Of a stretch of 64,000 nucleotides of DNA, positions 53,721 through 64,000 are shown one piece after another. The stretch spans positions 9,358,894 to 9,422,893 of the forward strand of contig NC_087084.1 in assembly GCF_026151205.1 (NCBI RefSeq), written 5' to 3'. This DNA comes from Bolinopsis microptera (lineage: Eukaryota; Ctenophora; Tentaculata; Lobata; Bolinopsidae). The position numbers were made by a program, and so were the translations under genes. The notes below the pieces were generated by a model. That model made no database searches and was not told the origin of the DNA. It saw only the letters and a program-made list of their open reading frames with translations. How positions within the stretch are numbered: position 1 is the stretch's first letter; the number at the start of each line of letters is the position of its first letter.

Positions 53721-54914
53721 ACTTTAAGTCACACTTTTTCTATGGAGAAAATGGAAAAACCCATGAGTAATTCTCCATTTTCTCCATTTTATGCCATGAA
53801 TTTTGTCTTCAAAATTTCATCTTTAACACCATTTAACACCTAAATTGGACATCCTAACATGTTTATTTACGCTTACTAGGGGCGTAACAAGCTTATGAAA
53901 GCTCATAGTAGGCTACTAGATGCTTATACTAGGTTAGTAAAGGCACACTTCAGGCAAACTCATAATTACTCAAGCCTAGTGTAAAGTTATTTCTACAGGC
54001 TACAGCAGGAGTGAGTAATAGGGGAGAGTAATAGGCACTGAGAAGTGAGACCTACATCCTCGGCAGTCGAAACAAGCTCGCACTGCAAAGGGGAGGCCTG
54101 CCTTCCGAGATCGCATTACCAGGTAGGGGGAAGCCTCGATTCCAAATTTGTGTATCGAGGGGTAGGTGCAGACTTCGATAAACCGAAAAACCAAAATAAA
54201 TATTTTCGGCTTATAATGAAGAGGTAGCATGAAACGTGGAGAAAAGTGGTTTTTTGAAAAACTTTGAAAAATTTTGACTTAGAAAATTTTCGGCCCGAGT
54301 CATTCTCGATACGTACCTCTCGTATCGAGAGCTCCCGATTCCGAGCCCGTGTTGCAAAGGGGAGGCCTGCCTTCCGAGATCGCATTACCAGGGGGAAGCC
54401 TCGAGTCCAAAATTGTGTACCGAGGGGTAATTTCTAAGTCAAAATTTTTCAAAGTTTTTTTGAAAAACACTTTTCTCCACGATTCACAATTCATGCTACC
54501 TTGTTCATTTTAAGCCGAAAATATTTTTTCGGTCAAAATTTTTCAAATTTTTTCTGAAAACCGCTTTTCTCCACGTTTCATGCTACTCTGTTCATTATTT
54601 GCCGAAAATATTTTATCGGTTTTTCGAAGTCCACACCTTCCCCTCGATACACAATTTTGGACTCGAGGTAATGCGATCTCGGAAGGCAGGCCTCCCCTTT
54701 GCAACACGAGCTCGGAATCGGGAGCTCTCGATACGGGAGGTACGTATCGAAAATGACTCGGACCGAACATTTTCTAAGTCAGCATTTTTCAAATTTTTTC
54801 TGAAAACCGCTTATCTCCACGTTTCATGCTACCCTGTTCATTATTTGCCGAAAATATTTTTTCGGTTTTTCGAAGTCCACACCTTCCCCTCGATACACAA
54901 TTTTGGACTCGAGG

Positions 54915-55205
54915 CAGTGGCGTAACGAAGGGCCCTGCTGACCCCGCTGTGCAGGGGGGCGCCGTCTTAGGGGGGCGCCAAATCGTCGTTTGAATGTGGG
55001 ACAATTTCGAAAACTTAACTAAAGTACTAGCAAAACTGCGCGTTTTGCTCTAGATACACACTTTTTTAGAGATTTTACCGGCGTATCCTCTAAAATCACC
55101 TAATTTGTTCAATTTTAGGGAGGGGCACCAAAAGGGGAGGGGGCGCCAACAGGGGGGCGCCTTTTCGGCAGGGGGGCGCCATGAACAGGCAACGTTACGC
55201 CACTG
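54915..55205. mobile_element. 291-bp hAT-type MITE
   Basis: Termini CAGTGGCGTAACG / CGTTACGCCACTG, with a perfect 8-bp target duplication ACTCGAGG (54907-54914 and 55206-55213). The interior is rich in GGGGGGCGCC. It shares its ends with the 71-bp element at 19497-19567. It interrupts one copy of the composite module; the equivalent site near 57330 is empty. Confidence 0.92.
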
Positions 55206-55559
55206 ACTCGAGGTAATGCGATCTCGGAAGGCAGGCTTCTCCTTTGCAACACGAGCTCGGAATCGGGAGCTCTCGATACGGGAGGTACGTATCGAAAATG
55301 ACTCGGACCGAAAATTTTCTAAGTCAACATTTTTCAAAGTTTTTTTCTGAAAACCACTTTTCTCCATGTTTCATGATACTCTGTTCATTATTGGCCGAAA
55401 ATATCTTTTTTTTAAATAATTTTTCTCGAAATTCTAAATTTTTCAGGTTTTCAATGGCATAAAATGGCATAAAATGGAGACTATTTCTATGGAGAAAATG
55501 GAAAAACCTATGAGTAATTCTCCATTTTCTCCATTTATGCCATTGGGCCCCCCCCCCCA

Positions 55560-57048
55560 CCCCGGTCTGATCCAACTCTTCCGGCACAATTAAGCGTTTG
55601 GTGCAGTTTGCGAAATTGTGAATTGACAATTGTGGTGATGTGTTGGTTGTCGAATATGTCATTGACAGAGAGGTAGTAGTCCTGGAAATATTGACCTCTA
55701 ATTTGAGCAATAGCCGGACACTGTCCAAGGAAGTGTGAGACAGTTTCCTCTCCGTCGCCGCACATAGGACAAGCACTGGTGTTTGATTTGCAAATGGTGT
55801 GAAGGTGTTTGTTTAAGCCGCAGTGACCCGTGATGAGGTGAACTGCAGTTCTGTAATCTTGTCTGTTTTTGCTGAGTGTAGTGTTGAGGTTTTTGATGAT
55901 TTTGGCATGCTTGTGGCCGAGTGTCAGTTTGGTGTGTCTGGGACCGTCAGTTAACCAAGTTTCCTGATTCAGTCTGTTGACTTTGTTGTCGATTTGACGC
56001 TTGATGTAGGATTGTGGAATTGGACACTTCAAAGTGGTTTCACTGATTGTACCAAGCTTGGCCAGCTCATCTGCTTTTTCGTTCCCCCACAATCCGATGT
56101 GTGCTGCAATCCATCGTATCTCTAGCGTGTTGTTGGATCCGAGTGCATTAAGAGAGTCGTAACAGTCTCTTGTAGTTCTACTCCGCGTTGAAAGCGCAGA
56201 GATAGCTTGTATAGATGAGAGACTGTCAGACCATATGATGATATGTGTGTTGGTATAGGTAGATAGAAATTTGCAAGCTTCAATGATGGCGGTGAGCTCT
56301 GTTTGGTAAACAGTGCAATAATCAGGGAGCTTGAATGATCTTTCTTCAAGGGTGTTGTTATTGTTGTCAGTTGTGATGATATAGCCAGCCCCGCATCCTG
56401 AGTCTGTGAGTGACCCGTCAGTGTAGCAGGTGATCGTTTCACTGGTAATGTTGTCAATGGTGTTTTGAAGTGAATTTCTATATTCAGTGTTATCGGCTCC
56501 AGGAGTTGTGACGGTGAAGTGCCGTCCCAGCATCATGGTTGGTGTTGTTAGGTCCCGCGTTGCTCTAGGTGGAATAATGAGATCTGCCATGAATTGTTTG
56601 TTGATAGTGCCAGTGGTATGATTTTTGATAGTTCCCTTCCTGAAGGCGATAGTTTCAAGAGTGAGGCTGCCATAAGCTTGTAGCCTGGCCGCACCCTTTG
56701 CTGCTTCGCCTTGCAGGAACAGTATGATGTCAGAAGTGTCGGTGAGGTGATTCAATGCGATAAAAGGTGTGCTTGGCATGGCACCAGACATCATTCTGAG
56801 TGCCAATGCCTGAACACGTTTGAGTTTCTTCGCGTTATAGTCCGTTTGAGTGGCCCTGATCCATATACTACAGCAGTAGGATAGGATTGGACGGATGACA
56901 GCAGTGTACATCCATTTGCATGTTTTGGGGCTCATACCCCATGTGGGGCCGACAGCTCTTCGGCATTGCATGAGGGATGCCGTGGCTTTTTTGGTGGTGT
57001 TGATGATATGTTCATTGAAGTTGAGTTTGCTGTCCAAGGTGGGCCTGC
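55560..57048 (-). pseudogene. LINE tail with RNase H and zinc finger, copy 1
   Basis: The open frame encodes an RT thumb remnant (LMQCRRAVGPTWGMS, RPILSYCCSIWIRA), an RNase H domain (CYTDGSLTDSGCGAG, YQTELTAIIEAC, WSDSLSSIQAI, HIGLWGNEKADELAK) and a CCHC finger (CPMCGDGEETVSHFLGQC). All four RNase H acidic positions are recognisable. The RT palm and endonuclease are missing, and the 5' side passes directly into the composite module (GNAISEGRPTLDSK). I/Jockey/R1-type LINEs carry such RNase H tails. A 7-bp insertion (GTGAATT) near 55615 shifts its last codons compared with copy 2. Confidence 0.8.
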
Positions 57049-57704
57049 CTTCCGAGATCGCATTACCAGGGGAAGCCTCGAGTCCAAAATTGTGTACCGA
57101 GGGGTAATTTTCTGAGTCAAAATTTTTAAAAGTTTTTCTGAAAAACACTTTTCTCCACGTTTCATGCTACCTGGTTCATTATAAGCCGAAAATATTTTTT
57201 CGGTCAAAATTTTTCAAATTTTTTCTGAAAACCGCTTTTCTCCACGTTTCATGCTAGTCTGTTCATTATTTGCCGAAAATATTTTTTCGGTTTTTCGAAG
57301 TCCACACCTTCCCCTCGATACACAATTTTGGACTCGAAGTAATGCGATCTCGGAAGGCAGGCTTCTCCTTTGCAACACGAGCTCGGAATCCGGAGCTCTC
57401 GATACGGGAGGTACGTATCGAAAATGACTCGGACCGAAAATTTTCTAAGTCAACATTTTTCAAAGTTTTTTTCTGAAAACCACTTTTCTCCATGTTTCAT
57501 GATACTCTGTTCATTATTGGCCGAAAATATCTTTTTTTTTAATAATTTTTCTCGAAATTCTAAATTTTTCAGGTTTTCAATGGCATAAAATGGCATAAAA
57601 TGGCATAAAATGGCATAAAATGGAGACTATTTCTATGGAGAAAATGGAAAAACCTATGAGTAATTCTCCATTTTCTCCATTTATGCCATTGGCCCCCCCC
57701 CCCA

Positions 57705-59182
57705 CCCCGGTCTGATCCAACTCTTCCGGCACAATTAAGCGTTTGGTGCGGTTTGCGAAATTGACAATTGTGGTGATGTGTTGGTTGTCGAATATGTCAT
57801 TGACAGAGAGGTAGTAGTCCTGGAAATATTCACCTCTAATTTGGGCAATAGCCGGACACTGTCCAAGGAAGTGTGAGACAGTTTCCTCTCCGTCGCCGCA
57901 CATAGGACAAGCACTGGTGTTTGATTTGCAAATGGTGTGAAGGTGTTTGTTTAAGCCGCAGTGACCCGTGATGAGGTGAACTTCAGTTCTGTAATCTTGT
58001 CTGTTTTTGCTGAGTGTAGTGTTGAGGTTTTTGATGATTTTGGCATGCTTGTGGCCGAGTGTCAGTTTGGTGTGTCTGGGACCGTCAGTTAACCAAGTTT
58101 CCTGATTCAGTCTGTTGACTTTGTTGTCGATTTGACGCTTGATGTAGGATTGTGGAATTGGACACTTCAAAGTGGTTTCACTGATTGTACCAAGCTTGGC
58201 CAGCTCATCTGCTTTTTCGTTCCCCCACAATCCGATGTGTGCTGCAATCCATCGTATCTCTAGCGTGTTGTTGGATCCGAGTGCATTAAGAGAGTCGTAA
58301 CAGTCTCTTGTAGTTCTACTCCGCGTTGAAAGCGCAGAGATAGCTTGTATAGATGAGAGACTGTCAGACCATATGATGATATGTGTGTTGGTATAGGTAG
58401 AGAGAAATTTGCAAGCTTCAATGATGGCGGTGAGCTCTGTTTGGTAAACAGTGCAATAATCAGGGAGCTTGAATGATCTTTCTTCAAGGGTGTTGTTATT
58501 GTTGTCAGTTGTGATGATATAGCCAGCCCCGCATCCTGAGTCTGTGAGTGACCCGTCAGTGTAGCAGGTGATCGTTTCACTGGTAATGTTGTCAATGGTG
58601 TTTTGAAGTGAATTTCTATATTCAGTGTTATCGGCTCCAGGAGTTGTGACGGTGAAGTGCCGTCCCAGCATCATGGTTGGTGTTGTTAGGTCCCGCGTTG
58701 CTCTAGGTGGAATAATGAGATCTGCCATGAATTGTTTGTTGATAGTGCCAGTGGTATGATTTTTGATAGTTCCCTTCCTGAGGGCGATAGTTTCAAGAGT
58801 GAGGCTGCCATAAGCTTGTAGCCTGGCCGCACCCTTTGCTGCTTCGCCTTGCAGGAACAGTATGATGTCAGAAGTGTCGGTGAGGTGATTCAATGCGATA
58901 AAAGGTGTGCTTGGCATGGCACCAGACATCATTCTGAGTGCCAATGCCTGAACACGTTTGAGTTTCTTCGCGTTATAGTCCGTTTGAGTGGCCCTGATCC
59001 ATATACTACAGCAGTAGGATAGGATTGGACGGATGACAGCAGTGTACATCCATTTGCATGTTTTGGGGCTCATACCCCATGTGGGGCCGACAGCTCTTCG
59101 GCATTGCATGAGGGATGCCGTGGCTTTTTTGGTGGTGTTGATGATATGTTCATTGAAGTTGAGTTTGCTGTCCAAGGTGGGC
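57705..59182 (-). pseudogene. LINE tail with RNase H and zinc finger, copy 2
   Basis: Near-identical to the copy at 55560-57048 (few substitutions), in the same orientation and with the same junctions, giving a tandem period of about 2.14 kb. It lacks the 7-bp insertion, so its frame continues into NRTKRLIVPEELDQTG before reaching the C/G run. The pair most likely arose by duplication of the whole LINE-tail-plus-module unit. Confidence 0.8.
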
Positions 59183-59889
59183 CTGCCTTCCGAGATCGCA
59201 TTACCAGGGGGAAGCCTCGAGTCCAAAATTGTGTACCGAGGGGTAATTTCTAAGTCAAAATTTTTCAAAGTTTTTCTGAAAAACACTTTTCTCCACGTTT
59301 CATGCTACCTTGTTCATTTTAAGCCGAAAATATTTTTTCGGTCAAAATTTTTCAAATTTTTTCTGAAAACCGCTTTTCTCCACGTTTCATGCTACTCTGT
59401 TCATTATTTGCCGAAAATATTTTATCGGTTTTTCGAAGTCCACACCTTCCCCTCGATACACAATTTTGAACTCGAGGTAATGCGATCTCGGAAGGCAGGC
59501 CTCCCCTTTGCAACACGAGCTGGGAATCGGGAGCTCTCGATACGGGAGGTACGTATCGTAAATGACTCGGACCGAACATTTTCTTAAAGTCAACATTTTT
59601 CAAAGTTTTTCTGAAAACCACTTTTCTCCATGTTTCATGATACTCTGTTCATTATTGGCCGAAAATATCTTTTTTTTAAATAATTTTTCTCGAAATTCTA
59701 AATTTTTCAGGTTTTCAATGGCATAAAATGGCATAAAATGGAGACTATTTCTATGGAGAAAATGGAAAAACCTATGAGTAATTCTCCATTTTCTCAATTT
59801 ATGCCATTGGCAGCCCCCCCCCCCCCCCCCCCGTCGAAACTCTACAGTGATACTATAGTGAAGCGACAGTGGGGGTCACCACGTGATAC

Positions 59890-61380
59890 AAATGGGGGTC
59901 CCCTGCAGGTTGAGGTAATCTGGTATTATCACAATGCTGGCAAGCATTACCGTCGCCCTTATATTCACAACACTATTTACCCCCTATACGATTATATCCC
60001 CTTTATTGTTTTCCAGGCATTAAGACTCATCGAAAGTAGTTCAGCAGGTACATTTAAGTTCAAAACATTCTAATTCAATGTTGAAGATGACAGGAATAAG
60101 AAATAGTTTTATGGAGGTTTTTAAGAAATTTGCGCAAAATACGCGCCAGCATGTTATACGAAATTAGGTAAAAAACCCAAAATCGCCATATTCAGGTGCC
60201 TTAAAAACCATGTTAAAATTGAGTTAGAGATCTGAAACTTTGCAGGGCGTCTAGACCTTGTCCAAATCGACTGTAAAAGAAATGTCATGTTTCAGGAGTA
60301 TCGGGAAGTGGGTTTTCTGGAACCCCTGTTTTACAACAGATTGTCGTGAAGATATATATATACTATATATATATATATATAGACGCTTTTTGCAGTCAAT
60401 TGTAGCCTACATTTAAGTGCCCGTAGATTCAAAAGTATAAACGATACAGTCATCTCGAACCACAGGTTTTAAAGATAATTGTTTAAGCTTTAGTTTACAT
60501 TGTATTGAAAAATAATTTAACGTCATCATCATCACTTGATGACGTCATCAAGTTAAGTGTTTTTAAAACTTGACTTTTGACAAAGTAACAACTTTTTAGA
60601 TCGATTTTACACTATTAAGGAGTAATTTTATTCAAAATCTGAGGACATTTTCACCTTAGATAATTGTTCAAGCATTCCGAAAATCTACCGGAATAGTTTC
60701 CTACCTTGCTCCTTCATAAAGATATTTGCTATTGAAGTTAGTGCTTTTTTGAAGAATAATTTTATAAAAACACAAAAGTTGTGAATTAGTATTCTCTGGT
60801 GTTGGGCCATCCCTTGGGTTGTGGAGCTCAATTTTGCTTCTTAAAGGTGTAAATTGTGTTATAGGCTAGTTTTAAAGTTAAAAATCGAAAAGTTGCACAC
60901 GTGGGGACACGCCCAAATTCATTTAAAATAGCTAAAATCGCTAAAAATTTTGATTTTCACGATTTTTATCAACTTTGGAGTCCCGTTGTGATCCAAGTTC
61001 TTTTTGAAATCTTCTGAAACTTTGCATGCTTATCAAACTATATATTAAATACCATTATGCAAAAATGTACGGTGATTCAATATTGTATGCGCACGCGACG
61101 TCCGCTCAAAGTTTGCACGTGCGAAAGGTGAGAAATTTGCTCATTCGTGATTTCGAATATATTCTGCTTTCCACGATATTTAAATGGCATGATATATGAA
61201 TTTAATGCCAACTTGAATGAGTAAAAAGTGCCATATTCAGTCGGTTATCGACAGAAATACCTAACTAAACACAAGGAAACGTTTTCAAAGGCAGAATTTC
61301 GAAACCGTCGAAATTACCTCCTTGTTAATGAAGTTTCGACTAGCTGTGTAAATTATCCTGACATTATAATCAAAAAGAGA
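59890..61380. other. intergenic DNA, no supported gene
   Basis: AT-rich sequence with an (AT)n stretch at about 60353-60381 and two TGACGTCA-like words near 60538-60550. No ORF with domains and no repeat family recognised. Confidence 0.5.
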
Positions 61381-61388
61381 TGATATTC

Positions 61389-61709
61389 GACCAAAACCCA
61401 TAATCATGGGTAGAGTGTACCGCTGCCAGTGTCTCTCTTTTCCAAACAAAAGGAAATGATATTAATTTGAGGAACAGTCCGCTAATGCAAATTGATACCG
61501 AGAATGAAATCGGTCGCTCGCTTTTTCCATTCGATCACGGCTTACGAATTGTAATAAAGCTTATTGATTTGAAAAAGCGAGCGACCGATTTCATTCTCGG
61601 TATCAATTTGCATTAGCGGACTGTTCCTCAAATTAATATCATTTCCTTTTGTTTGGAAAAGAGAGACACTGGCAGCGGTACACTCTACCCATGATTATGG
61701 GTTTTGGTC
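61389..61709. mobile_element. fold-back MITE, 139-bp arms
   Basis: The arms 61389-61527 and 61571-61709 are almost perfect reverse complements around a 43-nt loop. They start GACCAAAACCCATAATCATG and end at GCTCGCTTTTTC. A divergent single arm plus loop is at 1282-1475. No ORF. Confidence 0.9.
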
Positions 61710-61714
61710 AAATA

Positions 61715-62140
61715 CCATACACTAATTCCGTAAAATAACGGTATATTTAAAGTATATTACTTACATTTTTGGCCAATCTTTAACACCTCCTCTGTAATCA
61801 CTTTTACACCTAGCTACGTCATGGTGATTCACAAATTTGGGTAAGATTTATTTTTTGAATAATTTTGTATCTGTTTGTCTCACAAATTTGTCAGCAGTGG
61901 ATAGTATTTGGCACCGGGACAATTGTATTCAAGCATGGTTTCGTAAATATTTGATTCAAAAGAATAGGAACAAATTAACAATCAAACAGGATTTTACTAC
62001 AAAAAATAATTTATAGTTTCATCTTCAAATTTCATATACAGTGCACACTACGCAAGGTCATTAAATACTTAAAACGTGATAAAAATCAACGTATAAATCT
62101 GCTCTCATAAAGCGCTTGGCTAAAAATAAGTTACAATAAA
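61715..62140. other. 3' flank of the succinyl-CoA ligase gene
   Basis: AT-rich, no ORF. It probably includes the 3' UTR of the minus-strand gene to the right; no single polyadenylation signal could be chosen. Confidence 0.4.
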
Positions 62141-62141
62141 A

Positions 62142-62237
62142 AACAGCCCTCAATTCACAAACTTTACGACTGCCCCAGCAGCGTCATCAAACAGCCCTCA
62201 ATTCACAAACTTTACGACTGCCCCAGCAGCGTCATCA
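62142..62237. repeat. 48-bp tandem duplication at the SUCLG2 stop codon
   Basis: 62142-62189 and 62190-62237 are identical. The right copy contains the last 12-13 codons and the stop (62200-62198); the left copy lies in the 3' UTR. Identity suggests a very recent event or an assembly artefact. Confidence 0.95.
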
Positions 62238-63733
62238 AACTCATCATAAGCTTTCATATCTAGTCCAGATTCACCTAAAAGTTTCCGGGCAGCCTCCATA
62301 TTAGACCCCTTTAATCTTACCACAAGGGGCAATTCCAAACCAGTCTTATTACAAGCATTTATTATACCAGTAGCTATAACTTTGCAGTCCACGATCCCGC
62401 CGAAGATATTAACAAAAATGGCCTTGACAGCTGGGTCCCTGGTTAAAAGATTGAACGCTTTCTCAACCTGGGATTCCTGGACACTACCACCCACATCCAG
62501 GAAGTTAGCAGGCGAACCACCGTGTAGTTGGATGATATCCATGGTGGCCATGGCCAGGCCAGCACCGTTAACCAAACAGGCGATGTTGCCCTCCATGGCT
62601 ATGTAGTTTAGGTCATGTTTAGCTGCTTCCAGCTCTCTCGGGTCCGTCTCACTTGTGTCCTCCATTTCAAATATATCCTTCTGTCGGAACTGGGCATTAT
62701 CGTCGAAGTTCATCTTCGCGTCGAAACATACAACCTCGTTTTCGTCTGTTAGACCGAATGGATTAACTTCAACTTGTGTAGCGTCAACTCCGATGAAAAG
62801 TTCGTACAGCTTCTTGATTTCTCGGGCAGCTTGTGGAATGGCGTCGCCCTCAAATTCAAGTTTATGCGCAAGATCCACAGCAGCTTCATCGCTGATACCC
62901 TCGAAAATATCAACTGGGATCTTGAAAACACGTTCAGGAGTTTTCTCTGCCACCTCCTCAATGTCAACCCCACCATCAGGACTGGCAATAATGACCGGAC
63001 CTCCGTATGCTCGGTCCAACACTATCGCCAGATAGGTCTCCTTAACAATGTTCAGAGCCTTGGCTACCATTACATTACTCACCGGACTGCCCTCAGCGCC
63101 GGTTTGCTTAGTTACTAAATTAAAACCTATCATCTTCTCGGTTAGCTGGCCGATCTCACTCGGTTCCTTGCTTAGTTTCACTCCTCCTTTTAAACCAGAA
63201 CTAAAGGTACCTTTACCTCGCCCTCCAGCTAGAATCTGAGCTTTTAAAACGATCTCATTTGCTCCACGTTCATTTAACATGATGTGAGCTTTCTCTGCAG
63301 CGTCTGGCCCGGATTTAGCGACCAGGAAAGGCTGGATTGTCACTCCGTACTTGTCCATTAGGCCTTTACTCTGGTACTCCTGGAGAAGAAACATGAAAAC
63401 TTACTGGTACTAGCCATGTCTGCTATTTCTTTTAAGACATTAGTTAAATTAAAACCAGGTGCAGAATATCCAGGATATTATAAGGTTACTACTTTGCGAA
63501 TCAAGAAACTAGATTTACGGTACATGAATAACATGGGTAGTTCATTATTGTCTAGCGCACGCGCACTATGACACGTGTCTGTGCGTTATGACACGTGTCT
63601 TCAGTGCAATTTAACACGTATATTGTGTACAATGATCTTATAATTACTTAAACGGCAAACGAACCTGCAAGTTAAGGCACCGTGCTAGGCAAGGTTGGAG
63701 ACATCTAGTTCTCCGGAGTAAGGAGGTCGCCAT
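62198..63733 (-). CDS. SUCLG2: succinyl-CoA ligase beta subunit, GDP-forming type, mitochondrial, 416 aa
   Basis: Two exons, 63733-63665 and 63379-62198, join in phase 0 (LNLQ|EYQSKG). With the alpha subunit this enzyme converts succinyl-CoA, GDP (or ADP) and phosphate to succinate, CoA and GTP in the TCA cycle in the mitochondrial matrix. Exon 1 is an Arg-rich leader (MATSLLRRTRCLQPCLARC). The ATP-grasp domain has KAQILAGGRGKG, ETYLAIVLDR and VEVNPFG. The C-terminal ligase domain has FDAKMNFDDNA, NGAGLAMATMDI and VNIFGGIVDC. The VEVNPFG and SSGLKGGVKL segments read closer to SUCLG2 than to SUCLA2. Length is close to the human protein (432 aa). All motifs intact. Confidence 0.93.
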
Positions 63734-64000
63734 CCTGCTAATATGAAACGTTTATATTACAATTTATCAATTGTTTAATCTATCGGTCAACAACGATCAT
63801 CGATACTTGTGATATTCGATTGAGGTATACACTTTAATTTTCAGACAGGATTAGAATCGACTGTTGAGAAGTATCTGCTTCATTTCATTATTATTTAAAC
63901 AAATATTTAAAGCAATAAAATATGATGTTTTCAAAAAATCAAATTTATATATTAGATATATTCAGATCAAACAATTGAGTTGCTTTCATTGCTTTCAGTC
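63734..64000. promoter_or_regulatory. upstream region of SUCLG2
   Basis: AT-rich 5' flank of the minus-strand gene. No clear promoter motif. Within intron 1, TATGACACGTGTCT is repeated twice near 63567-63600. Confidence 0.35.

Larger units (their letters stand above)
51366..54780. repeat. direct duplication inside the composite element
   Basis: The block 51366-52200 (ATCCTAACATGTTTATTTAC ... CGGACCGAACATTTTCTAAG) is repeated at 53851-54780 with small differences, including a deletion/insertion in the middle. The region between them holds the Harbinger-like fragment, unrelated AT-rich DNA and the retroposon tail, so the duplication predates or accompanied those insertions. Confidence 0.8.
51095..59832. 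mobile_element. 8.7-kb composite insertion with G/C-run inverted ends
   Basis: The ends are inverted: a G run then CAATGGCATAAAATGG on the left, and CCATTTTCTC...TTTATGCCATTGGCAG then a C run on the right. An 8-bp flanking duplication (GTCGAAAC) supports insertion as one unit. The interior is built from many direct and inverted copies of a module containing GAGATCGCATTACCAG, GGAGCTCTCGATACG and CGAAAATATTTTTTCGG, plus a hairpin TGGAGAAAATGGA / TCCATTTTCTCCA seen near 51.15, 53.75, 55.5, 57.65 and 59.75 kb. It carries two RNase H-bearing LINE tails, two foreign MITEs and a retroposon tail, but no transposase was found. Members may spread by another element's enzyme. Confidence 0.6.
51042..59888. 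mobile_element. MITE of the TTGTATGAC family split by an 8.7-kb insertion
   Basis: The left half (51042-51094, ending TATCGTCGAAAC) and right half (59833-59888, starting GTCGAAACTCTACAG and ending CACGTGATACAA) together form a standard copy of the MITE at 41733. The 8-bp word GTCGAAAC occurs on both sides of the insertion, as expected of a target-site duplication. Confidence 0.7.

Noticed and set aside
51508-55004. Many 60-130 codon ORFs with SRKAGLPF / GRPPLCNT words
   Set aside because: They are the same composite module read in different frames and strands; no domain and no consistent frame.

Overview
The window is animal nuclear DNA: AT-rich, with spliced genes, long intergenic stretches and many nested mobile elements. 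Metazoan identity rests on a complete BRCA1 homologue, an arylsulfatase-like gene, HINT, mitochondrial succinyl-CoA ligase beta and a degenerate class A GPCR. I lean towards a cnidarian (intronless multi-pass membrane genes, abundant non-LTR retrotransposons, MITE-rich intergenic DNA), but that placement is inference. No prokaryotic operons, CRISPR arrays, rRNA or convincing tRNA genes were seen.

Layout. 0-1.2 kb: a small putative three-exon minus-strand gene. 1.3-9.5 kb: intergenic DNA with fold-back and Harbinger-like MITEs, a 28-copy 20-bp minisatellite and simple repeats. 9.5-12.4 kb: an intronless plus-strand ankyrin protein with an XK-related-like membrane domain, carrying one apparent frameshift. 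12.9-14.9 kb: an intronless seven-helix receptor whose long acidic/Ala/Lys tail grew by a 540-bp tandem duplication and was cut by a retroposon insertion. 15.65-16.4 kb: a 34-bp minisatellite that has grown from the last exon of a six-exon minus-strand gene (16.4-18.7 kb, 287 aa, unrecognised membrane protein). 19.6-28.9 kb: BRCA1 on the minus strand. I reconstructed 17 exons with matching phases (about 1545 aa: RING, acidic/SQ-rich middle, coiled coil, two BRCT repeats), provided two single-base gaps in the largest exon are allowed for. 29.9-31.6 kb: a membrane-anchored sulfatase homologue that lacks the catalytic residues.

31.7-40.1 kb is bounded by inverted copies of one end sequence, each carrying the same 38-bp minisatellite. 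It holds a 1.75-kb polypurine tract and a two-ORF LINE (PHD and zinc-knuckle ORF1; endonuclease/RT ORF2). 40.4-41.2 kb: HINT. 42.3-43.4 kb: retroelement remnants. 43.5-49.4 kb: a nearly intact LINE whose ORF1 joins an AlkB-like dioxygenase, a SAP-like motif, a coiled coil and an SGNH hydrolase; this is the most unusual object here. 51.1-59.8 kb: an 8.7-kb composite insertion with G-run/C-run inverted ends and an 8-bp target duplication inside a small MITE; it contains two tandem copies of an RNase H-bearing LINE tail plus nested MITEs. 61.4-61.7 kb: a fold-back MITE related to the one at 1.3 kb. 62.2-63.7 kb: SUCLG2-type succinyl-CoA ligase beta with a mitochondrial leader exon.

The host genes are unrelated housekeeping or repair genes, not a pathway. 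The main theme is mobile-element activity around and inside them: BRCA1's last exon lies between a 408-bp palindrome and a hAT MITE, and the GPCR tail is truncated by a retroposon. All calls come from reading the sequence; no database search was possible.
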